Made by a program: the position numbers and the translations under genes
The notes under the pieces: generated by a model
Databases searched by the model: none
The model's input: only the letters and a program-made list of their open reading frames with translations
What the model was told of the DNA's origin: nothing
Part shown: piece after piece, positions 32,834 to 40,902 of the stretch
Numbering within the stretch: position 1 is the stretch's first letter
Layout: every line of letters begins with the position of its first letter
From: Bradyrhizobium acaciae
GTDB lineage: Bacteria; Pseudomonadota; Alphaproteobacteria; Rhizobiales; Xanthobacteraceae
Reading direction: 5' to 3'
Assembly (NCBI RefSeq): GCF_020889785.1
Contig: NZ_JACMYK010000059.1
Coordinates: forward strand, 1 to 42,187
Length of the DNA: 42,187 nt

Positions 32834-33772
32834 TTACTTCTTCGCCGGCGCCATCTTGTTGTCGGCGGGCTTCGGCGCGTCCTTGGCGGCGTCGGCCGGC
32901 GCGGCAGGGTCCTTGGCTGTCTCGGCCGGCTTGTCCATGCGCTCGACCTTGGCGGCCTCGCGCAGCTTGGCGACGTAGTCGGCCTGCGCCTTGCGGGTCA
33001 CATAGGTCTCGATCTGGGCCTTCACCTGCTCGAAGTCGGGCGCCTTGCGGTTGCGCTTTTCCTCGACCTTGATGATGTGCCAGCCGAACTGCGACTTGAC
33101 CGGATCGGAAATCTTGCCCGGCTCGAGCGCGAAGGCGACTGCGGAGAATTCCGGCACCATCTGCTCCTTGGTGAAGAAGCCGAGGTCGCCGCCGTCGGAG
33201 GCGCCGGGATCCTTGGACTTCTTCTTGGCGAGCTCGGCGAAGTCGGCGCCCTTGTCGAGCTCGGCCTTGATCGCCTTGGCCTCGTCCTCGGTCTCGACCA
33301 GGATGTGGCGGGCGCGCACTTCCTGCTCGCCGGTGATCTGCTTGGAGGCCTCCTCATAGACCTTCTTCATGGCGTCGTCGGTGGTCGCGGCCTTGCCTTC
33401 GCTGGCGAGCAGGCTGTCCATCAACAGGCGGTTGCGGGTGAAGGCGAGCCGCTTCTTGAAGTCGTCATTGTTCTCGATCTTCTTGTCCTCGGCGGCCTTG
33501 GACACGATCTTCATGTCGATCAGGAAGGACAGCACGTTGTCCTTCTTGGTCGCCGGGTCCATCTGCGCCAGGCTTGGGCCGAGTTCCTCCTCGGCGAGCG
33601 CCACGTCGCTGGCGTGGATCTCGGAACCGTTGACCTTCGCCAGCACCGGGTCGGACTCCGCGGCGCGGACCGGAAGGCCGGCAGCCAGCACTGCGACAAG
33701 ACAGCCCGTGGCGGCCAGGGTGGCGAGGCCGAGGCGCAGGCCGGTTTTGGTTTCCGGGGGCGAGGTGGTCAT
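32834..33772 (-). CDS. Exported parvulin-type peptidyl-prolyl isomerase
   Basis: The 312-residue protein starts at ATG 33772 after AAGGA. A signal peptide (LGLATLAATGCLVAVLAAGL, then PVRAAES with cleavage near Ala) sends it to the periplasm. After a SurA-like helical N-terminal part (KVNGSEIHASDVALAEEELG) comes a parvulin rotamase domain at about 155-245 (RARHILVETEDEAKAIKAEL, DGGDLGFFTKEQMVPEF, KSQFGWHIIKVEEKR). The tail is Lys/Ala/Pro-rich and disordered. It assists folding of exported proteins. It is divergent from secA, a pairing that joins export and folding. Confidence 0.9.
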   Translation of the reverse strand: MTTSPPETKTGLRLGLATLAATGCLVAVLAAGLPVRAAESDPVLAKVNGSEIHASDVALAEEELGPSLAQMDPATKKDNVLSFLIDMKIVSKAAEDKKIENNDDFKKRLAFTRNRLLMDSLLASEGKAATTDDAMKKVYEEASKQITGEQEVRARHILVETEDEAKAIKAELDKGADFAELAKKKSKDPGASDGGDLGFFTKEQMVPEFSAVAFALEPGKISDPVKSQFGWHIIKVEEKRNRKAPDFEQVKAQIETYVTRKAQADYVAKLREAAKVERMDKPAETAKDPAAPADAAKDAPKPADNKMAPAKK

Positions 33773-33830
33773 GCAAAATCCTTGGTCTAAAGGGGGGAAG
33801 CTCGAGCGGGGCGGACACTCGCCCAATCGT

Positions 33831-33860
33831 GTTACATTGGCAACGCGAAAGTCTTGTCAA
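33831..33860 (-). promoter_or_regulatory. Candidate promoter of the parvulin gene
   Basis: On the minus strand TTGACA (33860-33855) is followed after 18 bp by TGTAAC (33836-33831). The start would be near 33824, about 50 nt before the gene. The rest of the 390-bp divergent gap to secA has no gene. Confidence 0.45.
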
Positions 33861-33890
33861 AATGATGAATTCCTTGACATCTTGGCGGCG

Positions 33891-33918
33891 TTGACAACCC
33901 CCCGACCGGGCCATATCT
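33891..33918 (+). promoter_or_regulatory. Candidate promoter of secA
   Basis: TTGACA (33891-33896) and ATATCT (33913-33918) are 16 bp apart. Transcription would begin near 33925, leaving a leader of about 240 nt before secA. A second TTGACA lies at 33874-33879. A long leader leaves room for control of secA, but no known RNA element was recognised. Confidence 0.42.
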
Positions 33919-34162
33919 CTGGCCGACCGTGTCAGCGGCGAGAGCGCTTATTTTGCTGCGTTTTTCGCCGTTGAACCCAGGATGGCCTGTTTCCCACTCA
34001 ATTGGCGGAGAAGCCCCTGGCGGGGCTCGAACCGTAGCGCGTCACGGTGAGTTGATAGGCGATCCGGTGGACCATCTCAGGCTGTATTCCAAGACTTGAA
34101 CTTCAAGACAACTTCAAGACCGAACCAAGACTGAACTCGAGACCGAAGAACAGGAATTTCGC

Positions 34163-37027
34163 ATGATCGGCGCGCTCGCCCGCAAGTTTTTCGGCTCCGC
34201 CAACGACCGTCGGGTCAAAGGGTATCAGTCCCGCGTCAGCGCCATCAACGCGCTGGAGCCCGAGCTCGTCAAACTGTCCGACGACGAGCTCAAGGCCCGC
34301 ACCGCCGAATTCAAGCAGCAGCTCGCCAGCGGCAAGACGCTCGACGACATCCTGGTTCCGGCCTTCGCCACGGTGCGCGAGGCGGCCAAGCGGACGCTCG
34401 GCCAGCGCCATTTCGACGTTCAGCTGATCGGCGGCATGGTGCTGCACGAGGGCGACATCGCCGAGATGAAGACCGGTGAAGGCAAGACGCTGGTCGCGAC
34501 CCTTGCGGTCTACCTCAACGCGCTCGCCGGCAAGGGCGTTCATGTCGTCACCGTCAACGACTACCTCGCCCGCCGCGACTCCGGCTGGATGGGCCAGATC
34601 TATGCGTTCCTCGGGCTGACCACCGGCGTGATCGTGCACGGCCTCGACGACGCCGAGCGCAAGGCGGCCTATGCCTGCGACATCACCTACGGCACCAACA
34701 ACGAATACGGCTTCGACTATCTGCGCGACAACATGAAGTACCGCCTGGAGGACATGGTCCAGCGCGAGCACTTCTACGCGATCGTCGACGAAGTGGACTC
34801 GATCCTGATCGACGAAGCGCGCACGCCGCTGATCATTTCCGGCCCGCTCGACGACCGTTCGGATTTCTACAACACCATCGACACCTTCATGCCGAAGCTC
34901 GTCAAGAAGGATGACTACGAGGTCGACGAGAAGCAGCGCACGGTGACGCTGACCGAAGGCGGAATGGAGAAGCTCGAGAACCTGCTGCGCGACGCCGGCC
35001 AGCTCAAGGGCGACTCGCTGTACGACGTCGAGAACGTCTCCGTCGTGCATCACGTCAACCAGGCGCTGCGCGCGCACACGCTGTTCACGCGCGACAAGGA
35101 CTACATCGTTCGCGATGACGAGGTCGTCATTATCGACGAGTTCACCGGCCGCATGATGCAGGGCCGGCGCTATTCCGAAGGCCTGCACCAGGCGCTGGAA
35201 GCCAAGGAGCACGTCACGGTCCAGCCCGAGAACCAGACGCTGGCCTCGATCACCTTCCAGAACTATTTCCGCATGTACCAGAAGCTGTCCGGCATGACCG
35301 GCACGGCGCTGACCGAAGCCGACGAACTGTTCGACATCTACAAGCTCGAGGTCGTGGAGATTCCGACCAACCTGCCGGTGGCGCGCCTCGACGAGGACGA
35401 CGAGGTCTACCGCACGCAGAACGAAAAGTACGGTGCGATCCTCGCCGAGATCGAGCGAGCCAACAAGCGGTTGCAGCCGGTGCTGGTCGGCACGGCGTCG
35501 ATCGAGAAATCGGAAGTGCTGGCCGAGTATCTGAAGAAGCACGGCTACAAGCAGATCGATTTCACCTCTGAATCCGGCATGGAGAAGCTCTATGCCGCGG
35601 CGCGTGCGGGCAAGCCGGCGAAGCTGTTCGCGGTGCTGAACGCGCGCTTCCACGAGCAGGAAGCCTACATCGTCGCGGAAGCCGGCGTGCCAGGTGCGAT
35701 CACGATCGCGACCAACATGGCCGGCCGCGGCACCGACATCAAGCTCGGCGGCTCGCTCGAGATGCGGATCCAGCAGGAGACCGCCGACATCACCGACGAG
35801 GCCGAGAAGGCCAGGAAGATCGAGCAGATCAAGGCCGACATCGAACGCTTCCGCGAGATCGTGCTGAAGGCGGAAGAGGATTTCGAGACCGAGCCCGCCA
35901 AGGGCAACAAGCCCGCCAAGACCGTGAAGAAGCCGGGCGGCCTCTACATCATCGGCTCCGAGCGTCACGAATCCCGCCGCATCGACAACCAGCTGCGCGG
36001 CCGTTCCGGCCGTCAGGGCGACCCCGGCCGCTCGAAGTTCTTCCTGTCGCTGGAAGACGACCTGATGCGCATCTTCGGCTCCGACCGGCTCGACAGCATG
36101 TTGCAGCGGCTCGGCCTGCAGGAAGGCGAGGCCATCATCCATCCCTGGATCAACAAGGCGCTCGAGAAGGCGCAGCAGAAGGTCGAGGCGCGCAACTTCG
36201 ACATCCGCAAGAACCTGCTCAAGTTCGACAACGTCCAGAACGACCAGCGCAAGGTGATCTTCGACCAGCGCGTCGACCTGATGAAGGACGACAGCGTCGT
36301 TGAGACCGTGACCGACATGCGCCATGCCTTCGTCGAGGACGTGGTCGCCAAGCACATCCCCGAGCACGCCTATGCCGAGCAGTGGGACACCGCGGGCCTC
36401 AAGGAAGAGCTGAAGCGCGTGCTCGATGTCGACCTGCCGGTCGACGAATGGGCCAAGGAAGAGGGCATCGCCGACGAGGAGCTGCTCAACCGCATCGAGA
36501 CCCATGTCGACGAGCGGATGGCGGCGAAGGTCGCGCAATGGGGCCCCGACGTGATGCGTTACGTCGAGAAGACCATCCTGTTGCAGACGCTCGACCATCT
36601 CTGGCGCGAGCACCTGATCATGCTCGACCATCTGCGCCAGGTGATCGGCCTCCGCGGCTACGGCCAGCGCGATCCGTTGCAGGAGTACAAGACCGAGGCC
36701 TTCAACCTGTTCCAGGAGATGAGCGCGCATCTGCGCGAGGCGGTCACCGCGCAGCTGATGCGGGTCGAGATCGTCCCGCCGGACGAGCCGCCGCAGCCGC
36801 TGCCGATGATGGAAGCGCACAAGCTCGATCCCAGCACCGGCGAGGACGAGTTCGCCCGCGCCAGCCTCACCGAAGCGACCTACGCCCAGGCCTCGCTGGC
36901 GCCGGCAATGTCCGCCGCCGACCGCAATCCGAACGATCCCACAAGCTGGGGCAAGGTCGGCCGCAACGAGGATTGCCCTTGCGGGTCAGGCAAGAAGTAC
37001 AAGCACTGCCACGGGCGGTACGCGTAA
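34163..37027 (+). CDS. secA: Preprotein translocase ATPase SecA
   Basis: SecA drives preproteins through SecYEG with ATP. The 954 residues are full length. Visible are Walker A MKTGEGKTLVATLAV, the DEAD-like IVDEVDSILIDEARTPLII, the preprotein cross-linking region, the second nucleotide fold with TIATNMAGRGTDIKLGG, ESRRIDNQLRGRSGRQGDPG and a helical scaffold. The C-terminal zinc-binding SecB/lipid contact is CPCGSGKKYKHCHG. An insertion rich in Glu/Lys (about 565-590) is typical for alphaproteobacteria. The gene is divergent from the periplasmic parvulin gene. Confidence 0.98.
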   Translation: MIGALARKFFGSANDRRVKGYQSRVSAINALEPELVKLSDDELKARTAEFKQQLASGKTLDDILVPAFATVREAAKRTLGQRHFDVQLIGGMVLHEGDIAEMKTGEGKTLVATLAVYLNALAGKGVHVVTVNDYLARRDSGWMGQIYAFLGLTTGVIVHGLDDAERKAAYACDITYGTNNEYGFDYLRDNMKYRLEDMVQREHFYAIVDEVDSILIDEARTPLIISGPLDDRSDFYNTIDTFMPKLVKKDDYEVDEKQRTVTLTEGGMEKLENLLRDAGQLKGDSLYDVENVSVVHHVNQALRAHTLFTRDKDYIVRDDEVVIIDEFTGRMMQGRRYSEGLHQALEAKEHVTVQPENQTLASITFQNYFRMYQKLSGMTGTALTEADELFDIYKLEVVEIPTNLPVARLDEDDEVYRTQNEKYGAILAEIERANKRLQPVLVGTASIEKSEVLAEYLKKHGYKQIDFTSESGMEKLYAAARAGKPAKLFAVLNARFHEQEAYIVAEAGVPGAITIATNMAGRGTDIKLGGSLEMRIQQETADITDEAEKARKIEQIKADIERFREIVLKAEEDFETEPAKGNKPAKTVKKPGGLYIIGSERHESRRIDNQLRGRSGRQGDPGRSKFFLSLEDDLMRIFGSDRLDSMLQRLGLQEGEAIIHPWINKALEKAQQKVEARNFDIRKNLLKFDNVQNDQRKVIFDQRVDLMKDDSVVETVTDMRHAFVEDVVAKHIPEHAYAEQWDTAGLKEELKRVLDVDLPVDEWAKEEGIADEELLNRIETHVDERMAAKVAQWGPDVMRYVEKTILLQTLDHLWREHLIMLDHLRQVIGLRGYGQRDPLQEYKTEAFNLFQEMSAHLREAVTAQLMRVEIVPPDEPPQPLPMMEAHKLDPSTGEDEFARASLTEATYAQASLAPAMSAADRNPNDPTSWGKVGRNEDCPCGSGKKYKHCHGRYA

Positions 37028-37047
37028 GCCGACGCAACCATTGACGC

Positions 37048-37065
37048 GGCGGGCGATGGCCCGCC
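37048..37065. terminator. GC-rich hairpin between convergent secA and PhnB-like genes
   Basis: GGCGGGC (37048-37054) pairs with GCCCGCC (37059-37065) around GATG. No T-run follows, so termination may need Rho; position between convergent ends is the main support. Confidence 0.4.
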
Positions 37066-37085
37066 CGTCACAGGCGTGGCGCCAT

Positions 37086-37520
37086 TCACCCCGCGTAGGC
37101 CCGGTCCAAATCGGCGATCACGATCTTCTGCATCTTCAGCATCGCCTGCATGACGCGGTCGGCAGCCTTGCGGTCGGGATCGCCGAGGTAGCGGCTTAGT
37201 GCTGTCGGGATCACCTGCCAGGACAGGCCGAAGCGGTCCTTGAGCCAGCCGCAGCGCGATTCCTGGCCGCCGTCGGTGAGCTTGCCCCAGAAATAATCCA
37301 CCTGCTCCTGGGTGTCGACGCTGAGGAAGAACGACACCGCCTCGTTGAACTTGTGCTGCGGCCCGCCATTGAGCGCATAGAACCGCTGCCCCTCGAGCTC
37401 GAAGCTCGCCATGAAGTCGCTGACGGTTTCGATCTCGGCGTTCGGAAACACCGATTTGTAGAAGGCGACGGCATCGCGGACGTTGTTGTCGAGCCACAGG
37501 AACGGCGTGATCGAAGTCAT
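37086..37520 (-). CDS. PhnB-like VOC-family protein (3-dmu-9_3-mt fold)
   Basis: The 144-residue protein belongs to the glyoxalase/bleomycin-resistance fold group, PhnB type: ITPFLWLDNNVRDAVAFYKS, FPNAEIETVSDF, FELEGQRFYALNGGPQHKFN, AVSFFLSVDTQEQVDYFWGK, ESRCGWLKDRFGLSWQVIP and the C-terminal helix VMQAMLKMQKIVIADLDRAY. Metal-binding residues of classical glyoxalase are mostly missing, as usual here, and no reaction can be given. The start ATG 37520 is preferred; the upstream reading is arginine-rich and unnatural. Confidence 0.9.
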   Translation of the reverse strand: MTSITPFLWLDNNVRDAVAFYKSVFPNAEIETVSDFMASFELEGQRFYALNGGPQHKFNEAVSFFLSVDTQEQVDYFWGKLTDGGQESRCGWLKDRFGLSWQVIPTALSRYLGDPDRKAADRVMQAMLKMQKIVIADLDRAYAG

Positions 37521-37704
37521 GGGCGGAGTCCTTGTTGACCGGGAGGGGACGGACCTTCGCGCCGGAGCGCGAAGGCGATACCGCGGACGGGCCCAGGGCG
37601 GGCAGGGGTTCGTTCGCGGCGTTCGCCCCAGAGGACGAACCGGCAGGCGAGCGCCCGACATTGGCCGGTCGGTTTTTCTGTGGTCCGCGGCAAGGTCCAA
37701 GGCG

Positions 37705-38679
37705 CTACCATGCGATCTGGCTGTGTGCGGGCCGGTCGGCGAGGAGCGGCTTGCCGAACAGCGAAGGCACGAGGTCGTCGAGGAAAAGCAGCAATTGGGC
37801 CCGGAAGCCCGGTCCGGTCCCGCCGGCGCGGTTGAGCGGGATGATCGCCTCGGCCGCCACCTGCCAGGTCACGGCGACATAGGCAAAGCCCGGGTTCGCG
37901 GTCGCCGCCGTCGCCTGGCCGCGGGGGCTGTCGAACCTGAATTCGACCAGCGGAACCAGTTGATTCAACGGTTCATCCTTGGGCGGCCCGCCGTCGAAGC
38001 GCTTGGTCAGATAGAGCGTGCTGTACTGGACCGAAAAGCCCCAGTGCAGCGTCTCGACGGCCGGCGAGAGAACGGTGTCGAACCGGCCGGTGACCGGATT
38101 GGGCGCCAGCGCCATGCCGCCGGAGCCGATCGGAACCTCGTCGACGGCCGCGGCCGTGACGGCGAATGGCCGCATCCACGACAGCGAATCCGGGAGATCG
38201 CCAAATCCCTTGCCGAAGAAGATGCCGGGTTGAATCGTATCGGGCGCATCAGCGCCGATCGCGACCGCGCCGGAATGACCAATGCCCCAGGCGAGGCCAA
38301 TCGAGACCAGCATCTCGTGGCGGTTGTCGCGAAAGGCCTCGTATTTGAGGCCGATATTGGTCTTGTCGAAGCCCGATGTGCGGCCGGTCGGCCAGCTCTG
38401 ATGGACCGACGAACTGTCGACGGTGAAAGCGAGGCTCGGCGTGAGCAGCCGGGCGAAGGCTCCGTTGATGCGGTTCTCGACGACGTCGCTGCCCTGCGCT
38501 GGGAAACCGAGATAGTTGAAGTTCGGCAGGATGAGTTCGTCGGCAACGGCCGGATCGTCGATGGTCATGGTGCCGGCGAAATAGCGGTTGCCGGCGATGC
38601 CGTGCGCGCTGGCCGATTGCGCCCATAACATGGGCACGATCAGGAGGGCGCCGCTGCGGCATATCGGCTTCATCGACAT
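37705..38679 (-). CDS. Exported protein of unknown function under an RcnR-type operator
   Basis: The 324 residues begin with a signal peptide (ICRSGALLIVPMLWAQSASA, cleavage before HGIAG). The mature part, with alternating hydrophobic and polar strands and many aromatic residues (for example LHWGFSVQYSTLYLTKRF, LVPLVEFRFDSPRG and GFAYVAVTWQVAAEAI), looks like an outer-membrane beta-barrel rather than an enzyme. I cannot name a family. It is divergent from an RcnR-like repressor with the operator between them, so metal-induced expression, perhaps in nickel or cobalt handling, is the best inference. The ribosome-binding site is weak. Confidence 0.75.
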   Translation of the reverse strand: MSMKPICRSGALLIVPMLWAQSASAHGIAGNRYFAGTMTIDDPAVADELILPNFNYLGFPAQGSDVVENRINGAFARLLTPSLAFTVDSSSVHQSWPTGRTSGFDKTNIGLKYEAFRDNRHEMLVSIGLAWGIGHSGAVAIGADAPDTIQPGIFFGKGFGDLPDSLSWMRPFAVTAAAVDEVPIGSGGMALAPNPVTGRFDTVLSPAVETLHWGFSVQYSTLYLTKRFDGGPPKDEPLNQLVPLVEFRFDSPRGQATAATANPGFAYVAVTWQVAAEAIIPLNRAGGTGPGFRAQLLLFLDDLVPSLFGKPLLADRPAHSQIAW

Positions 38680-38702
38680 CGTTTCGGCCGGCCTTTTGCC
38701 GC

Positions 38703-38731
38703 TTGCTCGATATAGGGTACCCCCCTATATT
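38703..38731 (+). promoter_or_regulatory. Candidate promoter of the RcnR-like gene, giving a leaderless mRNA
   Basis: TTGCTC (38703-38708) and TATATT (38726-38731) are separated by 17 bp. The expected start is near 38738, which is the A of the start codon. There is also no Shine-Dalgarno motif before the ATG. A leaderless transcript is therefore likely; the -10 overlaps the operator. Confidence 0.5.
38711..38729. promoter_or_regulatory. CsoR/RcnR-type operator
   Basis: TATAGGG (38711-38717) and CCCTATA (38723-38729) form a perfect inverted repeat around TACCC. A/T ends with a G or C tract are the known operator style of the CsoR/RcnR family. It lies midway between the two divergent genes and inside the promoter of the repressor gene, which predicts that both are controlled by metal. 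Confidence 0.75.
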
Positions 38732-38737
38732 AGATCG

Positions 38738-39016
38738 ATGTCGCACACGATCAAGAACAAGTCGAAGCTCGTCGGCCGTGTCCGGCGAATCAAGGGGCAG
38801 GTCGAGGCGGTCGAACGCGCGCTCGAATCCGAGCTAGGCTGTGCCGACGTGCTGATGCTGGTAGCCTCGGTGCGGGGGGCCGTGAATGGACTGACGGCCG
38901 AGCTGCTCGAGGAGCATATCCGCCATCACGTCGTCGATCCCGCGCATGAGAAGGACCCAGCCAAGGCCCAAGGTGCCGCGGATCTGATCGACGTCGTCCG
39001 CACCTATCTCAAGTGA
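38738..39016 (+). CDS. RcnR-like metal-responsive repressor (CsoR/RcnR/FrmR family)
   Basis: The 92-residue all-helical protein begins MSHTIKNKSKL and contains the metal fingerprint H3, C35, H60 and H64, the exact RcnR set for nickel and cobalt rather than the Cys-rich CsoR copper set. FrmR-like formaldehyde sensors lack such an H3. The DNA-contact residues KLVGRVRRIKGQVEAVERAL and RGAVNGLTAELLEEHI are typical. Longer readings begin inside the divergent gene; the ATG 38738 is favoured because it directly follows the operator. It shares a control region with the exported protein gene and ends 18 bp before the convergent marR gene. Confidence 0.9.
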   Translation: MSHTIKNKSKLVGRVRRIKGQVEAVERALESELGCADVLMLVASVRGAVNGLTAELLEEHIRHHVVDPAHEKDPAKAQGAADLIDVVRTYLK

Positions 39017-39034
39017 ACGCCACCAGAAGCGGAC

Positions 39035-39478
39035 TCAGTTGGCGCTGCCGATCAGGCTTTCCAGCAGGCGCTTGAGCTCGGTCGTCGACTTGTCGCCATA
39101 GCTCTCGACGATGTGCTCCTCCTGGCTCACCGCCAGCGAGTTCAGCCGCCGGCACAGCGCCTTGCCGCGGTCGGAGACGAACATCAGCACCTTGCGGCGA
39201 TCCTTCGGGTCCTGCACGCGATAGACCAGCGCGTCCGACACCATGCGGTCGATCATCTTGGTCAGCGTCGGATGGTTGAGCAGCACCGCATCCGCAAGCT
39301 CGCCCATCGAGTGGCCGTTGCCGTCGGAAAGCACTTTGAGGATGCGCCACTGCTCGACCGGTACGCCTTCCTTGGCCAGCCGCGTCTCCAACTGTCGGTT
39401 GATCTCCCGGTTGGCTTGCGCGAGCAGGTAGGTGAGGTGTTCGGTGATCGGGGAATTTTCTTTCGGCGGTTTAGCCAC
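39035..39478 (-). CDS. MarR family transcriptional regulator
   Basis: The 147-residue protein shows the winged-helix layout: an N-terminal dimer helix (TEHLTYLLAQANREINRQLE), EQWRILKVLSDGNGHSMGEL, recognition helix LNHPTLTKMIDRMVSDALVY and the wing DPKDRRKVLMFVSDRGKALC. It is probably a repressor released by a small phenolic or other ligand. It is divergent from the tandem AmiC-like genes, with an inverted-repeat operator candidate in the gap, so it likely controls them and itself. Confidence 0.92.
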   Translation of the reverse strand: MAKPPKENSPITEHLTYLLAQANREINRQLETRLAKEGVPVEQWRILKVLSDGNGHSMGELADAVLLNHPTLTKMIDRMVSDALVYRVQDPKDRRKVLMFVSDRGKALCRRLNSLAVSQEEHIVESYGDKSTTELKRLLESLIGSAN

Positions 39479-39544
39479 GGCGTGAGACCTGGTTCCTGAC
39501 CCGGTGAATGAATGTCCGGCAACTCATGCCATTTCTATATGCAC

Positions 39545-39564
39545 TTCAATTGTTGAATATTCAA
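39545..39564. promoter_or_regulatory. Candidate MarR operator
   Basis: TTGAATATTCAA (39553-39564) is a perfect 12-bp palindrome, and TTCAATTGTTGAA (39545-39557) is an overlapping inverted repeat. The AT-rich double palindrome in an otherwise GC-rich genome, between marR and the AmiC-like genes, is typical of a MarR site. The rest of the 177-bp gap has no gene. Confidence 0.6.
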
Positions 39565-39655
39565 TATTTTCCCCTAGGATATTCCCCAACCAAAGGGCGG
39601 ATGCCGCAACCGCCCGCTGGCTGCGTTGCGTATTGCTTCCCAGACAGGAGTTGGC

Positions 39656-40837
39656 GTGCTCTCGACGGTCTCTTACCAGGCGCATGGCGGCTTGCCCGTC
39701 GCGCCGCCGCACCTGTTTCGAAGCCCGTCGTCCTGTGCGGCCGATCTCGCTTTGACCGTCAAACCGGGCTCCTCGCGCCGTGGCGGCACCGACAGCAAGC
39801 TCAGGATCGGCAATTTCATCACCTTCTCCGGCGCGCCCGGAATCTGGGGACCGATCTCGGCCAACAGCGTCATGCTGGCGGTCGACGAGATCAACCGGCG
39901 CGGCGGCATCCGCGGCCGCGAGGTCGAATTGTCGATGTACGACGCCGGCGGTCCGATCGAGGAGGTGGTGCGCCGCGCCGAGCGGGCGATCGCCTTCGAC
40001 GAGGTCGACGTGATCATGGGCTCGCATATCTCGGCGGTCCGCCTCGCGCTGCGCAAGGTCACGAGCGGCCGCATCCCCTATGTCTACACGCCGGTCTATG
40101 AGGGCGGCGAGCGGACGCCTGGGGTGATGGCGATCGGTGAGACGCCGCGCGCCGAAAGCCGGCCGGCGATCCATTGGCTGACCGACGTCAAAAAGGCGCG
40201 GCGCTGGTATCTGATCGGCAGCGACTATGTGTGGCCCTGGCAATCGCATCGCGCGGTGAAGCGCTACATCAAGGAGGCCGGCGGCCAGGTGGTCGGCGAG
40301 GAATTCGTCCCGCTCGGGGAGGACGATCACGAGCCGCATCTGGCGCGGATCCGCGCCGCCAAACCCGATGTCGTGCTGATCACCCTGATCGGGACCGACA
40401 GCATCACCTTCAACCGCGCATTCGCCGACGCAGGACTCGCCGCCACCACGCTGCGCTATGCGGGCGCGATGGACGAAACCGTGCTGCTCGGCATCGGGCC
40501 GGACGCGACCGAGAATCTGTTCTGCGCCTCCGGCTATTTCGGCTGCGTCGATTCCCGCGCCAATGACGAGTTCCGGACCAGCTACCGCGCGATGTTCGGG
40601 GCACACGCGCCGCCGATCGGCTCGGTCGGGCAGTCCAATTACGAGGGGATGCGCTTTCTCGAAGCGGCGGCCAACCGGGCCCGCTCGCTGTCGGCGGGGC
40701 CGTTGTCTGCTGCGGCGCGCAACCTCGTCTACAGCGGCGCGCGCGGCACCGTGACCATTCGCGACGGCCGCGCCGAAATGCCGATCTATCTTGCCGAGGC
40801 CGACGGTCTCGACTTCAATGTGATCAGGACGATCTAG
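39656..40837 (+). CDS. AmiC-like periplasmic-binding-fold protein, tandem copy 1
   Basis: The 393-residue protein has the type I periplasmic-binding fold of the Peripla_BP_5/AmiC-UrtA-FmdD group: KLRIGNFITFSGAPGIWGPI, LAVDEINRRGGIRGREVEL, ERTPGVMAIGETP, WYLIGSDYVWPWQSHRAVKR, and a family end LAEADGLDFNVIRTI. The GTG at 39656 follows AGGAG by 5 nt. Its N-terminus is neither hydrophobic nor lipoprotein-like, so it may be cytoplasmic, as Pseudomonas AmiC is. No ABC permease or ATPase gene lies nearby. It may bind amides, urea or branched amino acids as a sensor or transport receptor. It is the first of two close paralogues. Confidence 0.85.
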   Translation: MLSTVSYQAHGGLPVAPPHLFRSPSSCAADLALTVKPGSSRRGGTDSKLRIGNFITFSGAPGIWGPISANSVMLAVDEINRRGGIRGREVELSMYDAGGPIEEVVRRAERAIAFDEVDVIMGSHISAVRLALRKVTSGRIPYVYTPVYEGGERTPGVMAIGETPRAESRPAIHWLTDVKKARRWYLIGSDYVWPWQSHRAVKRYIKEAGGQVVGEEFVPLGEDDHEPHLARIRAAKPDVVLITLIGTDSITFNRAFADAGLAATTLRYAGAMDETVLLGIGPDATENLFCASGYFGCVDSRANDEFRTSYRAMFGAHAPPIGSVGQSNYEGMRFLEAAANRARSLSAGPLSAAARNLVYSGARGTVTIRDGRAEMPIYLAEADGLDFNVIRTI

Positions 40838-40902
40838 CGTGGCACCGTCGCCCGCGAGGGCGATGCCGTGGGGCGGCGTGCCGGAGCCAGACAGGAGCAG
40901 GT

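Noticed and set aside
34103..36820. 905-codon open frame opposite secA
   Set aside because: It is a complete antisense shadow with Leu/Val/Asp/His-rich product; secA on the plus strand is certain.
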